DNA of 32,506 bases. It comes from Pseudonocardia sp. Lineage in GTDB: Bacteria > Actinomycetota > Actinomycetes > Mycobacteriales > Pseudonocardiaceae. The translations under genes were made by a program, and so were the position numbers. Numbering within the stretch: the first letter of the stretch is position 1; every line of letters begins with the position of its first letter. Positions 9,206 to 18,329 of this stretch are shown here, one piece after another. Where the stretch lies: positions 1-32,506 of the forward strand of contig JAJAZD010000047.1 of the NCBI GenBank assembly GCA_026785945.1. The letters are read 5' to 3'. Below the pieces are notes generated by a model, which saw nothing but the letters and a program-made list of their open reading frames with translations, did no database searches and was not told where the DNA came from.

Positions 9206-9751
9206 CTATTGCACGACCCGGGTGCCGGCCGCCCGGTCGTGCAGGGCTCGGCGCAGCGGGTCGCGTGCCACCATGACGATGCTCGCGACCGCGATCAGCA
9301 CCGACAGCGCGTAGGTGATCCCGATCGTCACCGGCTGATCGACTCCCAGGATCAGCCGCCCCACCGCCAGATGGGCGAGTTGCCAGGGCAGGAGTTTGAC
9401 CGCGTTGCGGATCGCGGCCCGACCCGGGCCTGGTGGTCCGCCATCCGCGGTGATCACCCGCAACCGGGTCCAGCGCTTTCCCCAAGTCGCGTGCCGGGCT
9501 CCGCCCTCGGTCACGGACAGGTAGACCCCGACCGGCAGTACGGAGAGGGTGAACGCGACAACATCGGTCAGCGCCGGAGGCAGGGGCTCGGCCTGGGTCG
9601 GCAGGAGCGGCCGGATGGCGAAGCCGGCCGCGGTGATGACCGCGAGCCAGCCGACGATCACCACGTAGTCCCCTCCCGACGCCCGCAGTCGTGCCCACCC
9701 GGGCGCTGGCAGTGCCCGGGCCGGGGATGTCCGAGAAGGGTCGGCGGGCAT
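9206..9751 (-). CDS. RDD family membrane protein
   Basis: MPADPSRTSPARALPAPGWARLRASGGDYVVIVGWLAVITAAGFAIRP...GKRWTRLRVITADGGPPGPGRAAIRNAVKLLPWQLAHLA...DPLRRALHDRAAGTRVVQ, RDD-family signatures. Confidence 0.8.
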   Translation of the reverse strand: MPADPSRTSPARALPAPGWARLRASGGDYVVIVGWLAVITAAGFAIRPLLPTQAEPLPPALTDVVAFTLSVLPVGVYLSVTEGGARHATWGKRWTRLRVITADGGPPGPGRAAIRNAVKLLPWQLAHLAVGRLILGVDQPVTIGITYALSVLIAVASIVMVARDPLRRALHDRAAGTRVVQ

Positions 9752-9881
9752 TGACCCACGGTAGTGGCGATCCTCGACATCCCTCGCCGTGCGGCGTCGG
9801 AGCCGAGGACGGGCACGTCGCCGGTCCGTTCGAGACCTTGGCCCCTGCCCGCGCCGCGGCCCGCGCGCGCAGCATCGACCG

Positions 9882-10715
9882 ATGAACACGACCGTCACCG
9901 TTCTCGTCGTCGTCGTCGTCCTGCTGGTGCTGGGCCTTGCGGTGCGCATCATCAAGCAGTACGAGCAGGGCGTGCTGTTCCGGCTGGGCCGGGTGCAGGG
10001 CACCCAGGAACCGGGGCTGCGCCTGATCATCCCGATCATCGACGTCCTGCACCGGGTGTCGATGCGGATCGTCACGATGCCGATCCAGTCCCAGGGCATC
10101 ATCACGCGCGACAACGTGAGCGTGGACGTCTCCGCCGTCGCCTACTTCCGGGTCGTGGACGCGGTCAAGTCGGTGGTCGCGATCGAGAACGTCTACGTCG
10201 CCATCGACCAGATCGCGCAGACCACCTTGCGGACGGTGGTCGGGCAGCACACGCTCGACGAGACGCTGTCGGAGACCGACCGGATCAACTCCGACATCCG
10301 CGAGATCCTCGACGTCGCCACGCTCGACTGGGGCGTGGAGGTGACCCTGGTGGAGCTCAAGGACATCCAGCTGCCCGACAGCATGAAGCGGGCCATGGCC
10401 CGGCAGGCCGAGGCCGAGCGCGAGAAGCGCGCCAAGATCATCAACGCCGAGGGTGAGTCGCTGGCGGCTGAGGCGCTCGGGCAGGCCTCGGACATCATGA
10501 TGGAGCACCCGCTGGCCCTGCAGCTGCGCAACCTGCAGAGCCTCGTGGAGATCGGCGTCGACAAGAACACCACCGTCGTGTTCCCGGCCCCGCTGATGAG
10601 CACCATCGGCGAGCTGGGCTCGTTCCTCGCTCGCGAGACGGCCGCTGCCGCGGCTCCCGTCGCCACCCCGGTCATCACCACCAACGGCACGCCGGCCGTA
10701 CCCTCCACCAACTGA
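9882..10715 (+). CDS. SPFH/Band 7 slipin family protein
   Basis: [69 protein letters not shown]...[44 protein letters not shown]. Confidence 0.95.
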   Translation: MNTTVTVLVVVVVLLVLGLAVRIIKQYEQGVLFRLGRVQGTQEPGLRLIIPIIDVLHRVSMRIVTMPIQSQGIITRDNVSVDVSAVAYFRVVDAVKSVVAIENVYVAIDQIAQTTLRTVVGQHTLDETLSETDRINSDIREILDVATLDWGVEVTLVELKDIQLPDSMKRAMARQAEAEREKRAKIINAEGESLAAEALGQASDIMMEHPLALQLRNLQSLVEIGVDKNTTVVFPAPLMSTIGELGSFLARETAAAAAPVATPVITTNGTPAVPSTN

Positions 10716-10772
10716 GCCCGTCATACCGCCCGACGTGGGACCTTCTGCACTGTGGTGGGACCGGATCGGCCC

Positions 10773-10917
10773 ATGACGTCGACACTGCACAGATCCGACG
10801 CCAGCTGAAGTCGGCGGTGGTCGAGGAGCTGGGCTGGACGCCGAGCGTGGACGGCACGCACGTCGGGGTCGCGGTCAACGACAGTGCGGTGGCTCTGTCC
10901 GGTGAGGTCGCGAGCTA
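10773..10917 (+). pseudogene. BON-domain protein fragment, frameshifted and truncated
   Basis: MTSTLHRSDA / (frameshift) LKSAVVEELGWTPSVDGTHVGVAVNDSAVALSGEVASY; homology stops at about 10917. Confidence 0.6.
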
Positions 10918-10964
10918 CGTCAGCTTCGCGCACCTCGACGTGCACACCGCGCTCGCCTTGTTGC

Positions 10965-11120
10965 CCGCCGACGCGCGCTGATTCCCTTCGCGCGGTGGAG
11001 GCCGGCGAGCTCGGCCAGCTCCTCCTCGGGACACTGCTCGAGCTCGGCGCGTTCGGTGGCGAGCAGGGCGCGTTCGGTGTCGCGCCGGCTGGCCCATGAG
11101 GCAGATGCGTTCCTGGTGGA
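10965..11120 (-). pseudogene. VIT1/CCC1 family transporter internal fragment fused in frame to the hydrolase fragment
   Basis: RNASASWASRRDTERALLATERAELEQCPEEELAELAGLHRAKGIS resembles the VIT1 cytosolic segment (GEYVSVSSQRDTE.ALL..ER.EL...PE.ELAELA.IY.AKGL). Confidence 0.5.
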
Positions 11121-11645
11121 CCTGACGCGCAGCTGCTCGGTGAGCTCGATCGTGTCGGCGAAGGCCTGGTCGAACGTCAGCGTCGAGGTGGGATCCAGGG
11201 CGCCGTAGGAGGTGCCGGCGCCGCGCTGGTCCCAGGTCCCAACGACGAAATCGCGCTCGAGCGGCTCGCCGAACAGGTGCATGGAACCCATCTCGGTGCC
11301 GCCAGGACCACCTGCCAGGTAGAGCAGTACAGGTGCGGCGGCGCTGCGGCCGCGCAGCAGCAGGCTTGTGTCGTGACCGCCCACCCGCGCGGTGCCGAAC
11401 TCTGCGATGCTGCCGGTGAGCGGTGTGCTGTCGGCCGCCCATCGACGCCCGGTCGACCGGCGGGCCGCCCCGGCTCCGTAGACCACGCCGACAGCAGCCG
11501 GCACCACCACCAGCAGCAGGCCGTGGAACCCCCGGCCGGTGACGAACCCGACGATGCCGTCGGTCGTGTCGAGGTGGATGCCGTCGACGGTCGGCCCGGC
11601 GACGGGTAGGCGCACCAGCTCCAGCGCCGCGACGTGCGCGGCCAC
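11120..11645 (-). pseudogene. Alpha/beta hydrolase N-terminal fragment (proline iminopeptidase-like, N-terminal TM)
   Basis: APVLLYLAGGPGGTEMGSMHLFGEPLERDFVVGTWDQRGAGTSYGALDPTSTLTFDQAFADTIELTEQLR then loss of the fold. Confidence 0.6.
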
Positions 11646-11867
11646 CCCGAGGACGATCGGACGGTGGCGACGTCATCGCAGCCCTCACGGCACCTCTGTC
11701 TGCGTCATGACTCGCTTCCGTCCCCGGGACCCGCGTCCAGTCGGGGCAGAACGGCCGGCGCTCCAGGGTCGGGTGGAGGTCCCGGGTCGAGGGGACCAAC
11801 GGCCGCAGCGCCGGACCCGGCATCGCGCCTAGCGTCGACGGGACCGACAGGAAAGGCCGGGACGTCG

Positions 11868-12497
11868 ATGCGTGCCAGTGACATCATGACCAGGAGCGTC
11901 GTCACTGTGACGGCCACCACCACCATCCAGGAGGCGGCGACGCTGCTGGCGTCGAGCGGTTTCACCGCCCTCCCGGTGGTGGACCGCGACGGGGCGCTGA
12001 TCGGCCTCCTCACCGAAGCCGACATCCTTCGGGACCGGTTCCCCCACGACCCCCGATTTCACTGCTCCGACGAGGGCAGCATCCAGGGCCCGGAACAGCC
12101 ACCACGAGAACCGGCGTACACAGTGGGCGCGGTCATGACCTCACCGGCCGCGAGCGTGCGGGTCGGGGACGACGTGGTGGACCTGGTGACGATCATGCAG
12201 GCCGACGGGCTGCGCAGTATGCCGGTCGTCGACGGCCCTCGGCTGGTCGGCATCGTCACGCGACGCGACATGGTGCGCACCCTGACCCGCGACGACGGGG
12301 TCGTGGCCTCCGATGTGCGCAACCAGCTCGAGATCTACGGCGGCCGCGGCCGCTGGACCGTCGAGGTCGATGGCGGCGCCGTCACCATCACCGACGCGCT
12401 CGACAACCAGACCGACCGACACGTCGCGACCGTGCTCGCCGAAGCGGTCCAGGGGGTGACGGTCGTCCACATGACCGGCGAAGGAACCCAGCGATGA
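11868..12497 (+). CDS. CBS-domain-pair protein with C-terminal BON-like domain
   Basis: MRASDIMTRSVVTVTATTTIQEAATLLASSGFTALPVVDRDGALIGLLTEADI...VGAVMTSPAASVRVGDDVVDLVTIMQADGLRSMPVVDGPRLVGIVTRRDMVRTL. Confidence 0.92.
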   Translation: MRASDIMTRSVVTVTATTTIQEAATLLASSGFTALPVVDRDGALIGLLTEADILRDRFPHDPRFHCSDEGSIQGPEQPPREPAYTVGAVMTSPAASVRVGDDVVDLVTIMQADGLRSMPVVDGPRLVGIVTRRDMVRTLTRDDGVVASDVRNQLEIYGGRGRWTVEVDGGAVTITDALDNQTDRHVATVLAEAVQGVTVVHMTGEGTQR

Positions 12498-12665
12498 GCC
12501 GTCCCACCCGAACCACGATCCTCGTCGGGGTGGACGGTTAGACCTCCGCTCTGCACGCCGCCCGCTGGGCCGCCGGCGGGGGCCGCCCAGCGCCACCATC
12601 CGCTGCGGCTGGTGTACGCGAGCAACGAGTTCGCCTTCGGATACCCATCGCAGGCCGTCGCTACG
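12494..12665 (+). pseudogene. Universal stress protein (UspA) N-terminal fragment with in-frame TAG and frameshift
   Basis: MSRPTRTTILVGVDG*TSALHAARWAAGG / frameshift / HHPLRLVYASNEFAFGYP; start overlaps the CBS stop (ATGA). Confidence 0.65.
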
Positions 12666-12899
12666 TCGCCGAACACGACTGGTCCTACCGTAGATCCATC
12701 AGCTCACGTGGTTCGTCAGTGCTCCGATGAGATCGGTTGCGCAGGCCGAGGACCAGGACCTGCACGATCACGGCGTGCGTATCCAGGTGCAGGTCCGACA
12801 TCTGAGTGAGGAGCTCGACGACGAGTTCGTGTGGCCTGGGGGCGGGCGGCCGCGTCGCCGAGCCGGGCTGCGGCGCCTCGGCCGGGTGACGCGGCCGGG

Positions 12900-13215
12900 T
12901 CAGCCGCTGGCCGGCGCGGGGACGGCGGGGCGCCGGCGGATCCCGTCGTGGACGATAGAGGTCAGCGACGTGAGGACAATCCCCGCGATGAGTAAGAAAA
13001 CGATCGGGTCGACGGTGGCGTAGTGCGCCGATGGCGAACACGACCAGCGGGGACAGCGCCAGGCAGGTCGACACGGTCAGTCGTGGCGCGAGTTCCACCC
13101 CGCGTTGCAGCAGGCAGGCCGCCGTCGCGATGCCGATCAGCCCGACGGCGACGGCGAGCAGCACCGTCTGCGGCCGGGCTCGCCGCGTCCGCGAAGTCCT
13201 TCGCCAGTACGAGCG
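12900..13215 (-). pseudogene. Small membrane protein remnant, frameshifted
   Basis: TVLLAVAVGLIGIATAACLLQRGVELAPRLTVSTCLALSPLVVFAIG (frame 1) continues in another frame as AHYATVDPIVFLLIAGIVLTSLTSIVHDGIRRRPAVPAPASG. Confidence 0.4.
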
Positions 13216-13339
13216 TGGCCGTGTTCGGCCCGGGTGGCCAGGACAGCGGGCAGAAGGATCGCGACACGCCGCCGCACACCCTTCGCGAGACTGTCGGTGG
13301 TTCCCGATACCGTTGGGCGCGTTTGAGGGAGGGGTGTCG

Positions 13340-15034
13340 ATGACGGTCACGTCCGCGGCGGAGCGGTCGGTCCAGGAGCTCTACGCCCCTTTGCTGGCGA
13401 GGTTGGCGCGCGCGGGCTCGGTCGACGAGCGACGGTCGGCGCTGGTCGACGAGGCCGGCGCGGTGTGGAGCAGACCCGGTTTCGACACGGTGCTCTGCGA
13501 GTCCCGCCTCACCTTCACCCCGTTCGACTACCAGCTCGCCACGATGCAGACGGTGCTGCGCCGGATGCGGGGGCGGGCGATCCTCGCCGACGAGGTCGGG
13601 CTGGGCAAGACGATCGAGGCCGGGCTGGTGCTCTCGGAGCTGCGGATGCGGGGGCTGGCCGACCGCGCACTGGTGGTCACCCCGGCCGGGCTGGTCGGGC
13701 AGTGGGGCGAGGAGCTGGAGCGCAAGTTCGCGCTGCCCACCACGGTGGCCGCACGCGGTAGCTGGGCGACCGATGCCGACCGGCCGGTGGTACTGGCGTC
13801 GCTGGCCGCGGCCCGACGCGATCCGCTGAAATCGGCGCTGCTCGAGCAGCGCTGGAACGTGGTGATCGTCGACGAGGCGCACCGGCTGCGCAACCCGGCC
13901 AGCGCGTCCGGGAAGCTCGCCCGCGCGCTGCGCACCCGCTACCTGTTGCTGCTCACCGCGACCCCGGTGGAGAACCGCCTGCAGGATCTCTACGAGCTCG
14001 TCAATCTCGTCGCACCCGGCCTGCTGGGCACCGCGGCGCACTTCCGGCGCACCCACGGCAACGCCGACACCGGGGTCGACGCCCTGCGCAACGTCTCGGC
14101 GCTGCGCGCCCGCACCCGGGAGATCATGGTGCGGCACCGGCGCAGCGAGGTGTCGGTGCTGCTGCCGCAGCGTCTCGCCGAGACGGTGCTGGTCACGCCG
14201 TGTGACGCCGAGCGTGCGGTGTACGCCGACATCGTGGCCCGGATCCGCGAGCAGGCCCGCGACGCGGCGTCCTCACACCGGATGACCCTGCGCAGCCTCA
14301 CCCGGCTGGCCGGGTCCAGCCCGGCGGCGGTGGCGCCCACCCTGGACAAGGTCGGGTGGCCCGATCTTGCCGCCCGCGCGCGGGCGATCGGGCGGCCCCG
14401 CAAGACCGACGAGCTGCTGGCCCGGCTGCGCACGCACGTCGAGCGCGGCGAGAAGGTGCTGGTGTTCACCGCGTTCCGGCACACCCTCGACGCCCTGGCC
14501 GCCGAGGTAGCGGCCGCCGGGATCGCGGCGGCGAGCTACCACGGCAGCCTGTCGCGGCGGGAGAAGGACGCCGCGGTGAGCGCGTTCGCGGGCGACGTGC
14601 CGGTGCTGCTGTCGACCGAGTCGGCGGGGGAGGGTCGCAACCTGCAGTTCTGCCACGTCATGATCAACATGGACCTGCCGTGGAACCCGATGCAGATCGA
14701 GCAGCGCCTGGGCCGGCTGCACCGGGTTGGCCAGCAACACGACGTGCTGCTGGCCAACCTCGTCTCCCGCGGCACGATCGAGGAACGGATCCTGCACGTC
14801 CTCGAATCCAAGATCAACCTGTTCGAGCTGGTGGTGGGGGAGTTGGACATGATCCTCGGCCGGGTCACCGACGACTTCGACTTCGAGACCTCGGTGTTCT
14901 CCGCCTACGTCACCGCCGCCGACGACGCCGAGTTCGCCGCCTCGCTCGACGACCTGGGTGCCGACCTCGCCCGTGCCCGTACCGACTACCTGCGCACCCG
15001 CGGGGCCGTCGACCAGCTCGTCGGGGAGGACTGA
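13340..15034 (+). CDS. SNF2/RapA-like DEAD/DEAH-box helicase
   Basis: DEVGLGKTIEAGLVLSEL (Walker A), VVIVDEAHRLRN (DExH), LLLTATPVENRLQDLYELVNLV, VLLSTESAGEGRNLQFCHVMINMDLPWNPMQIEQRLGRLHRVGQ, SRGTIEERIL. Confidence 0.95.
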   Translation: MTVTSAAERSVQELYAPLLARLARAGSVDERRSALVDEAGAVWSRPGFDTVLCESRLTFTPFDYQLATMQTVLRRMRGRAILADEVGLGKTIEAGLVLSELRMRGLADRALVVTPAGLVGQWGEELERKFALPTTVAARGSWATDADRPVVLASLAAARRDPLKSALLEQRWNVVIVDEAHRLRNPASASGKLARALRTRYLLLLTATPVENRLQDLYELVNLVAPGLLGTAAHFRRTHGNADTGVDALRNVSALRARTREIMVRHRRSEVSVLLPQRLAETVLVTPCDAERAVYADIVARIREQARDAASSHRMTLRSLTRLAGSSPAAVAPTLDKVGWPDLAARARAIGRPRKTDELLARLRTHVERGEKVLVFTAFRHTLDALAAEVAAAGIAAASYHGSLSRREKDAAVSAFAGDVPVLLSTESAGEGRNLQFCHVMINMDLPWNPMQIEQRLGRLHRVGQQHDVLLANLVSRGTIEERILHVLESKINLFELVVGELDMILGRVTDDFDFETSVFSAYVTAADDAEFAASLDDLGADLARARTDYLRTRGAVDQLVGED

Positions 15035-15037
15035 CTG

Positions 15038-16108
15038 GTGAACCCCGGCAACGTGGATCCCGGCCTACGGTTCTGGCTGCGTTACGTCGACGACCGCGGC
15101 GGGCTCACCGAGCCCGCGGGCGACAGCACGCTGGTGATGCTGCCGGAGTCGGTGGCCGCCCAGTTCGACCTGCCCGACGAGCTGGTCGTCACCGCCGAGC
15201 CCGACATCGCGCGCGACGACGGGGTGGTGCTGCTCGCCACCGGTCACCCGGTGTTGGTCCAGGCCGCCGACGCCACACTGAGCGACGGCGACGTCGGGGT
15301 GATGGGCCTGGCCACACCGTCGGGTCCGGCACCCGGCTCGGCGTTCCTGGAGGAGCGGGTGCGCGACCAGTTCCCGGTGGAGCACGGCAAGATCGAGGTC
15401 AGCGGCCTGCCGACCCGGATCGTCCGGCCGGTGCTGCGGCTGGGTGCGCTGGCCACCTACACGGTCTCGGCCGAGGAGACCTACCAGGAGAGGCTCGAAT
15501 GCTGGGTCGACGCGGGGTCCGGACTCCGGCTCGCCCCCGACGTCGTCGCGCGGTTGCAGGCCGCACCGCGTGCCGACGCCCCGGCGGCGCCCGGCGCACC
15601 GGTGCTCGACGCGGTGGCCGGCGCGCTCGACACCGCCCACGGGATTCTCGACGACGCGGCGCAGCGGCGTCGCACCGCACTGTCGGGTCAGGCCTCCGAC
15701 GCCCACCGGCGCGAACGCGCCCACGCCCGCGACTACTACGCCGACGTCCTGCGCTCGCTGGAACGTCGCCGCGCAGGCGCCGAGGTCGACCGGGCCGAGC
15801 TGCTCGCCGCCCGAGCGCAGAGCACGAAGGAGGAACGCACCCGGCGCCTGCTGGAGATCGACGAGAAGTACCAGGCGCGCCACGAGATCCGCCCGTACCG
15901 GCTGCACGCGATGCTGGTCCCGGGATGGCGGGTGCCGGTCGACGTCCAGCGCGGCCCGCGGCGCTACCCGCTCACCGTCGACTGGCTCGCCCCGCTCGGT
16001 GCGTTCGCCCAGGAACGCTGCCCGCACTGCGGTTCGACGGCCACGCTCTCGGCGAGCAAGACCCGGCTCGGGTGCACCGTGTGCCTGCCCGCCGCGGTGT
16101 CGGCGTGA
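15038..16108 (+). CDS. Conserved protein with C-terminal zinc ribbon, partner of the SNF2 helicase
   Basis: GTG start 3 nt downstream of the helicase; charged mid-region (ERAHARDYYADVLRSLERRRAGAEVDRAELLAARAQSTKEERTRRLLEIDEKYQARHEIRPYRLHAMLVPGW) and C-terminal CPHC...CTVC. Confidence 0.8.
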   Translation: MNPGNVDPGLRFWLRYVDDRGGLTEPAGDSTLVMLPESVAAQFDLPDELVVTAEPDIARDDGVVLLATGHPVLVQAADATLSDGDVGVMGLATPSGPAPGSAFLEERVRDQFPVEHGKIEVSGLPTRIVRPVLRLGALATYTVSAEETYQERLECWVDAGSGLRLAPDVVARLQAAPRADAPAAPGAPVLDAVAGALDTAHGILDDAAQRRRTALSGQASDAHRRERAHARDYYADVLRSLERRRAGAEVDRAELLAARAQSTKEERTRRLLEIDEKYQARHEIRPYRLHAMLVPGWRVPVDVQRGPRRYPLTVDWLAPLGAFAQERCPHCGSTATLSASKTRLGCTVCLPAAVSA

Positions 16109-16118
16109 GCGGCCTCCG

Positions 16119-16562
16119 ATGACCGATCAATGCGGACTGTTCGATCTTCCTGAGCCCGTCGGGGTGCCGCACGCTCGATCTCCGGGTCGGGGGCGGGCGC
16201 GGGAGACGTTCCTGCGCAGGGTCGTCGCGGACGTGACCGTGCAGGACGCGGGCGCGCTGCGGGCGCAGGCGCTGCGCCTGTTGGAGGGCGGGATCGTCCT
16301 GGACGGCTGGGGCGCCGGCGAGGACGGCGACGAGGAGCTGCCCGATCCCCGCGAGGAGGTGCTCACCAGCTCGGCCGCCGCGCTCGAATGGTGTCTGGAA
16401 CCCACCGCCGGAATGGCGGCGCTGCTGGAGGGCGGGGCGGTGGCGCTGCGCTTCGTGGGGCACTGGGCCGCTGAACCCGGCGCCCCGCTCCGGGGGGTAC
16501 CCGGCATCACGTGGGCGGCGATGGAGGTCGACGTCGAGCAGGTGTTCGCGCGAGCACGCTGA
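16119..16562 (+). CDS. Small hypothetical protein, third gene of the helicase unit
   Basis: MTDQCGLFDLPEPVGVPHARSPGRGRARETFLRRVVADVTVQDAGALRAQALRLLEGG...; starts 10 nt after the preceding stop. Confidence 0.65.
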   Translation: MTDQCGLFDLPEPVGVPHARSPGRGRARETFLRRVVADVTVQDAGALRAQALRLLEGGIVLDGWGAGEDGDEELPDPREEVLTSSAAALEWCLEPTAGMAALLEGGAVALRFVGHWAAEPGAPLRGVPGITWAAMEVDVEQVFARAR

Positions 16563-16590
16563 CGCTGCCCCGGTCGGGCGCGGGGGGGCC

Positions 16591-17772
16591 TCAGGCTCGG
16601 GCGGGGAGGAGTTCGGTCAGCGCGCGGTGGACGGAGTCGATGTCGAACGGGACCGACCCGGGTCCCTCCCCGTCGGGATCCCAGTCCTCGACGGGAGCGT
16701 CGCCCCGCCCGGTCACGCACATCGGGTACGCGCGGTGCGGGTCCCGGTCGACGATCTTCTCGACGGTGATCGTGTGGTCCCAGCAGTCGCCCAGGTCGTA
16801 GCGGTAGTCCAGCGACAACCCGGCCCGGGGTGCGACGGCGGCGAGGGTGACCCCGTTCTCGTCGGCGCAGCCATCGAGTTCGAAGAACGGATCGGAGTAG
16901 CAGCGCCGATCCGCGGTGAAGACGTGCAGGTGGTCGTCGTCCCAGTTCAGGACGGCCCGGATGACGAGGTGCAACGCTCCGAGGTCGGCGTCGGCGGGCA
17001 CCAGGACGCGACGCCACACGGGCGGGCGGAACCCACGCAGGCCGATCTTGAGCTGGTAGACGTGGTCCGGGCCGAACTCGGGGACGTGGTCGACGGGGCC
17101 GGCCGTGTCGGCAGTGGGATCGTCGTCGAGCCGCGACAGCGCCCACCGGCCCAGCGACGTCACGCTCGGAACCCCTCCGGACCGGTCGACCGCGCCGAAC
17201 TCGACGAGCACGTCGACGGCGGCCGCAACCGCCGTCTCGCCGTGCCGGAACGCCCGGTATGCCGCGTCCGCCCGACCGATCGGTTGGGCTCGGAACTCGA
17301 GGTGCACGGCGGACTGCAGGGCCTCCGGCGTCGGATCCCCGGGCAGGTGGCGCAGTACGAGTTCGCACAGGATCCGTGCCCCGACCCGCTCGTCGTCGTG
17401 CGACTCCTCGTTCAGCACCGCGCGCAGGGCGCGCAGCCACTGCTCGGCCGGGTCGGGGTGCTCATGGCCGGTCGCGGTGGCGCGGTTCGCGTCCAGGCGC
17501 AGCCAGCCCGCGGCGGTCGCCACCACCCACGGCCGGTGCAGTGCGTCGATGTCGGCGGCCGTCCGTACCCAGCTGGGGACCTCGATGCCGATGGCGTCAG
17601 CGGCCCGTGCGACGTCGGCGCGGCGCAGGACACCCTTCGCGGTCAGGTCCTTGCCGGCGCCGACCCACGTCGCCAACGCCCGGGACCTGGTCATGACGGC
17701 GCACTGCTGGGCTGCCGCCAGCACGGTGAACATGCCGGCACCGTAGTGGGTCACCATCCCATCAGGGATCAC
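16591..17772 (-). CDS. Plasmid pRiA4b ORF-3 family-like protein
   Basis: C-terminal HVYQLKIGLRGFRPPVWRRVLVPADADLGALHLVIRAVLNWDDDHLHVFTADRRCYSDPFFELD...LDYRYDLGDCWDHTITVEKIV...AYPMCVTGRGDAPVEDW is typical of the family. Confidence 0.88.
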   Translation of the reverse strand: MIPDGMVTHYGAGMFTVLAAAQQCAVMTRSRALATWVGAGKDLTAKGVLRRADVARAADAIGIEVPSWVRTAADIDALHRPWVVATAAGWLRLDANRATATGHEHPDPAEQWLRALRAVLNEESHDDERVGARILCELVLRHLPGDPTPEALQSAVHLEFRAQPIGRADAAYRAFRHGETAVAAAVDVLVEFGAVDRSGGVPSVTSLGRWALSRLDDDPTADTAGPVDHVPEFGPDHVYQLKIGLRGFRPPVWRRVLVPADADLGALHLVIRAVLNWDDDHLHVFTADRRCYSDPFFELDGCADENGVTLAAVAPRAGLSLDYRYDLGDCWDHTITVEKIVDRDPHRAYPMCVTGRGDAPVEDWDPDGEGPGSVPFDIDSVHRALTELLPARA

Positions 17773-18005
17773 GGGCCGGACCCGCCCGACGTGGCCTGGC
17801 GGACGGCGCTGCGGGCATACGCCGCCGGGGCGGCGATCGACGTGCCTGGGCGCGGGGCCGGAAGATGGTGTTCTGACAGTCCCCGCGCATCCGCAAGCAG
17901 TCCCGGCCCGGCGTGCGGATGCCGACCGCGCGGGCTGAGATCACCGAGATGCGGACGGGATTCCCGATCCGGGAAGCGGCGGCGTCCTCGGAGCGGTCCC
18001 CGCGG

Positions 18006-18329
18006 TCAGCAACCGACAGCGAAGCGATAGGAGCGGCACACCTCGTCGAGCCGAGCTGCGGGCAGTGCGGTGATGTACGAGCGCAGCCTGTCCCGTCGGA
18101 GGGTGAAGACGTTGTCGAAGTTCGCGGCACATCGGCGCGGCAGGCCGTCGGCCTCGCTCAGCTCGACCTCGGTCGGTATGCCCCGAACCCGGGTGGTGAC
18201 CGGTGCGACGATCACCGAGCTCAGCCGGTCGATGAATCGCTCCCTGGTCAGGACCAGGACGGGTCTGACCTTGTCGCCCGGCACATCCGCCCACCAGACG
18301 TCCCCGCGACGCGGAACCGGCGTGCTCAC
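18006..18329 (-). CDS. PemK/MazF family toxin
   Basis: PRRGDVWWADVPGDKVRPVLVLTRERFIDRLSSVIVAPVTTRVRGIPTEVELSEADGLPRRCAANFDNVFTLRRDRL; GTGA overlap with the antitoxin stop. Confidence 0.9.
   Translation of the reverse strand: MSTPVPRRGDVWWADVPGDKVRPVLVLTRERFIDRLSSVIVAPVTTRVRGIPTEVELSEADGLPRRCAANFDNVFTLRRDRLRSYITALPAARLDEVCRSYRFAVGC

Noticed and set aside
9901-9925. gtcgtcgtcgtc microsatellite-like run
   Set aside because: Codes for Val residues of the slipin TM segment; ordinary coding bias.
14356-16122. 588-aa plus-strand ORF
   Set aside because: Out-of-frame reading of the helicase and zinc-ribbon genes; Arg/Gly/Pro-rich low-complexity translation.
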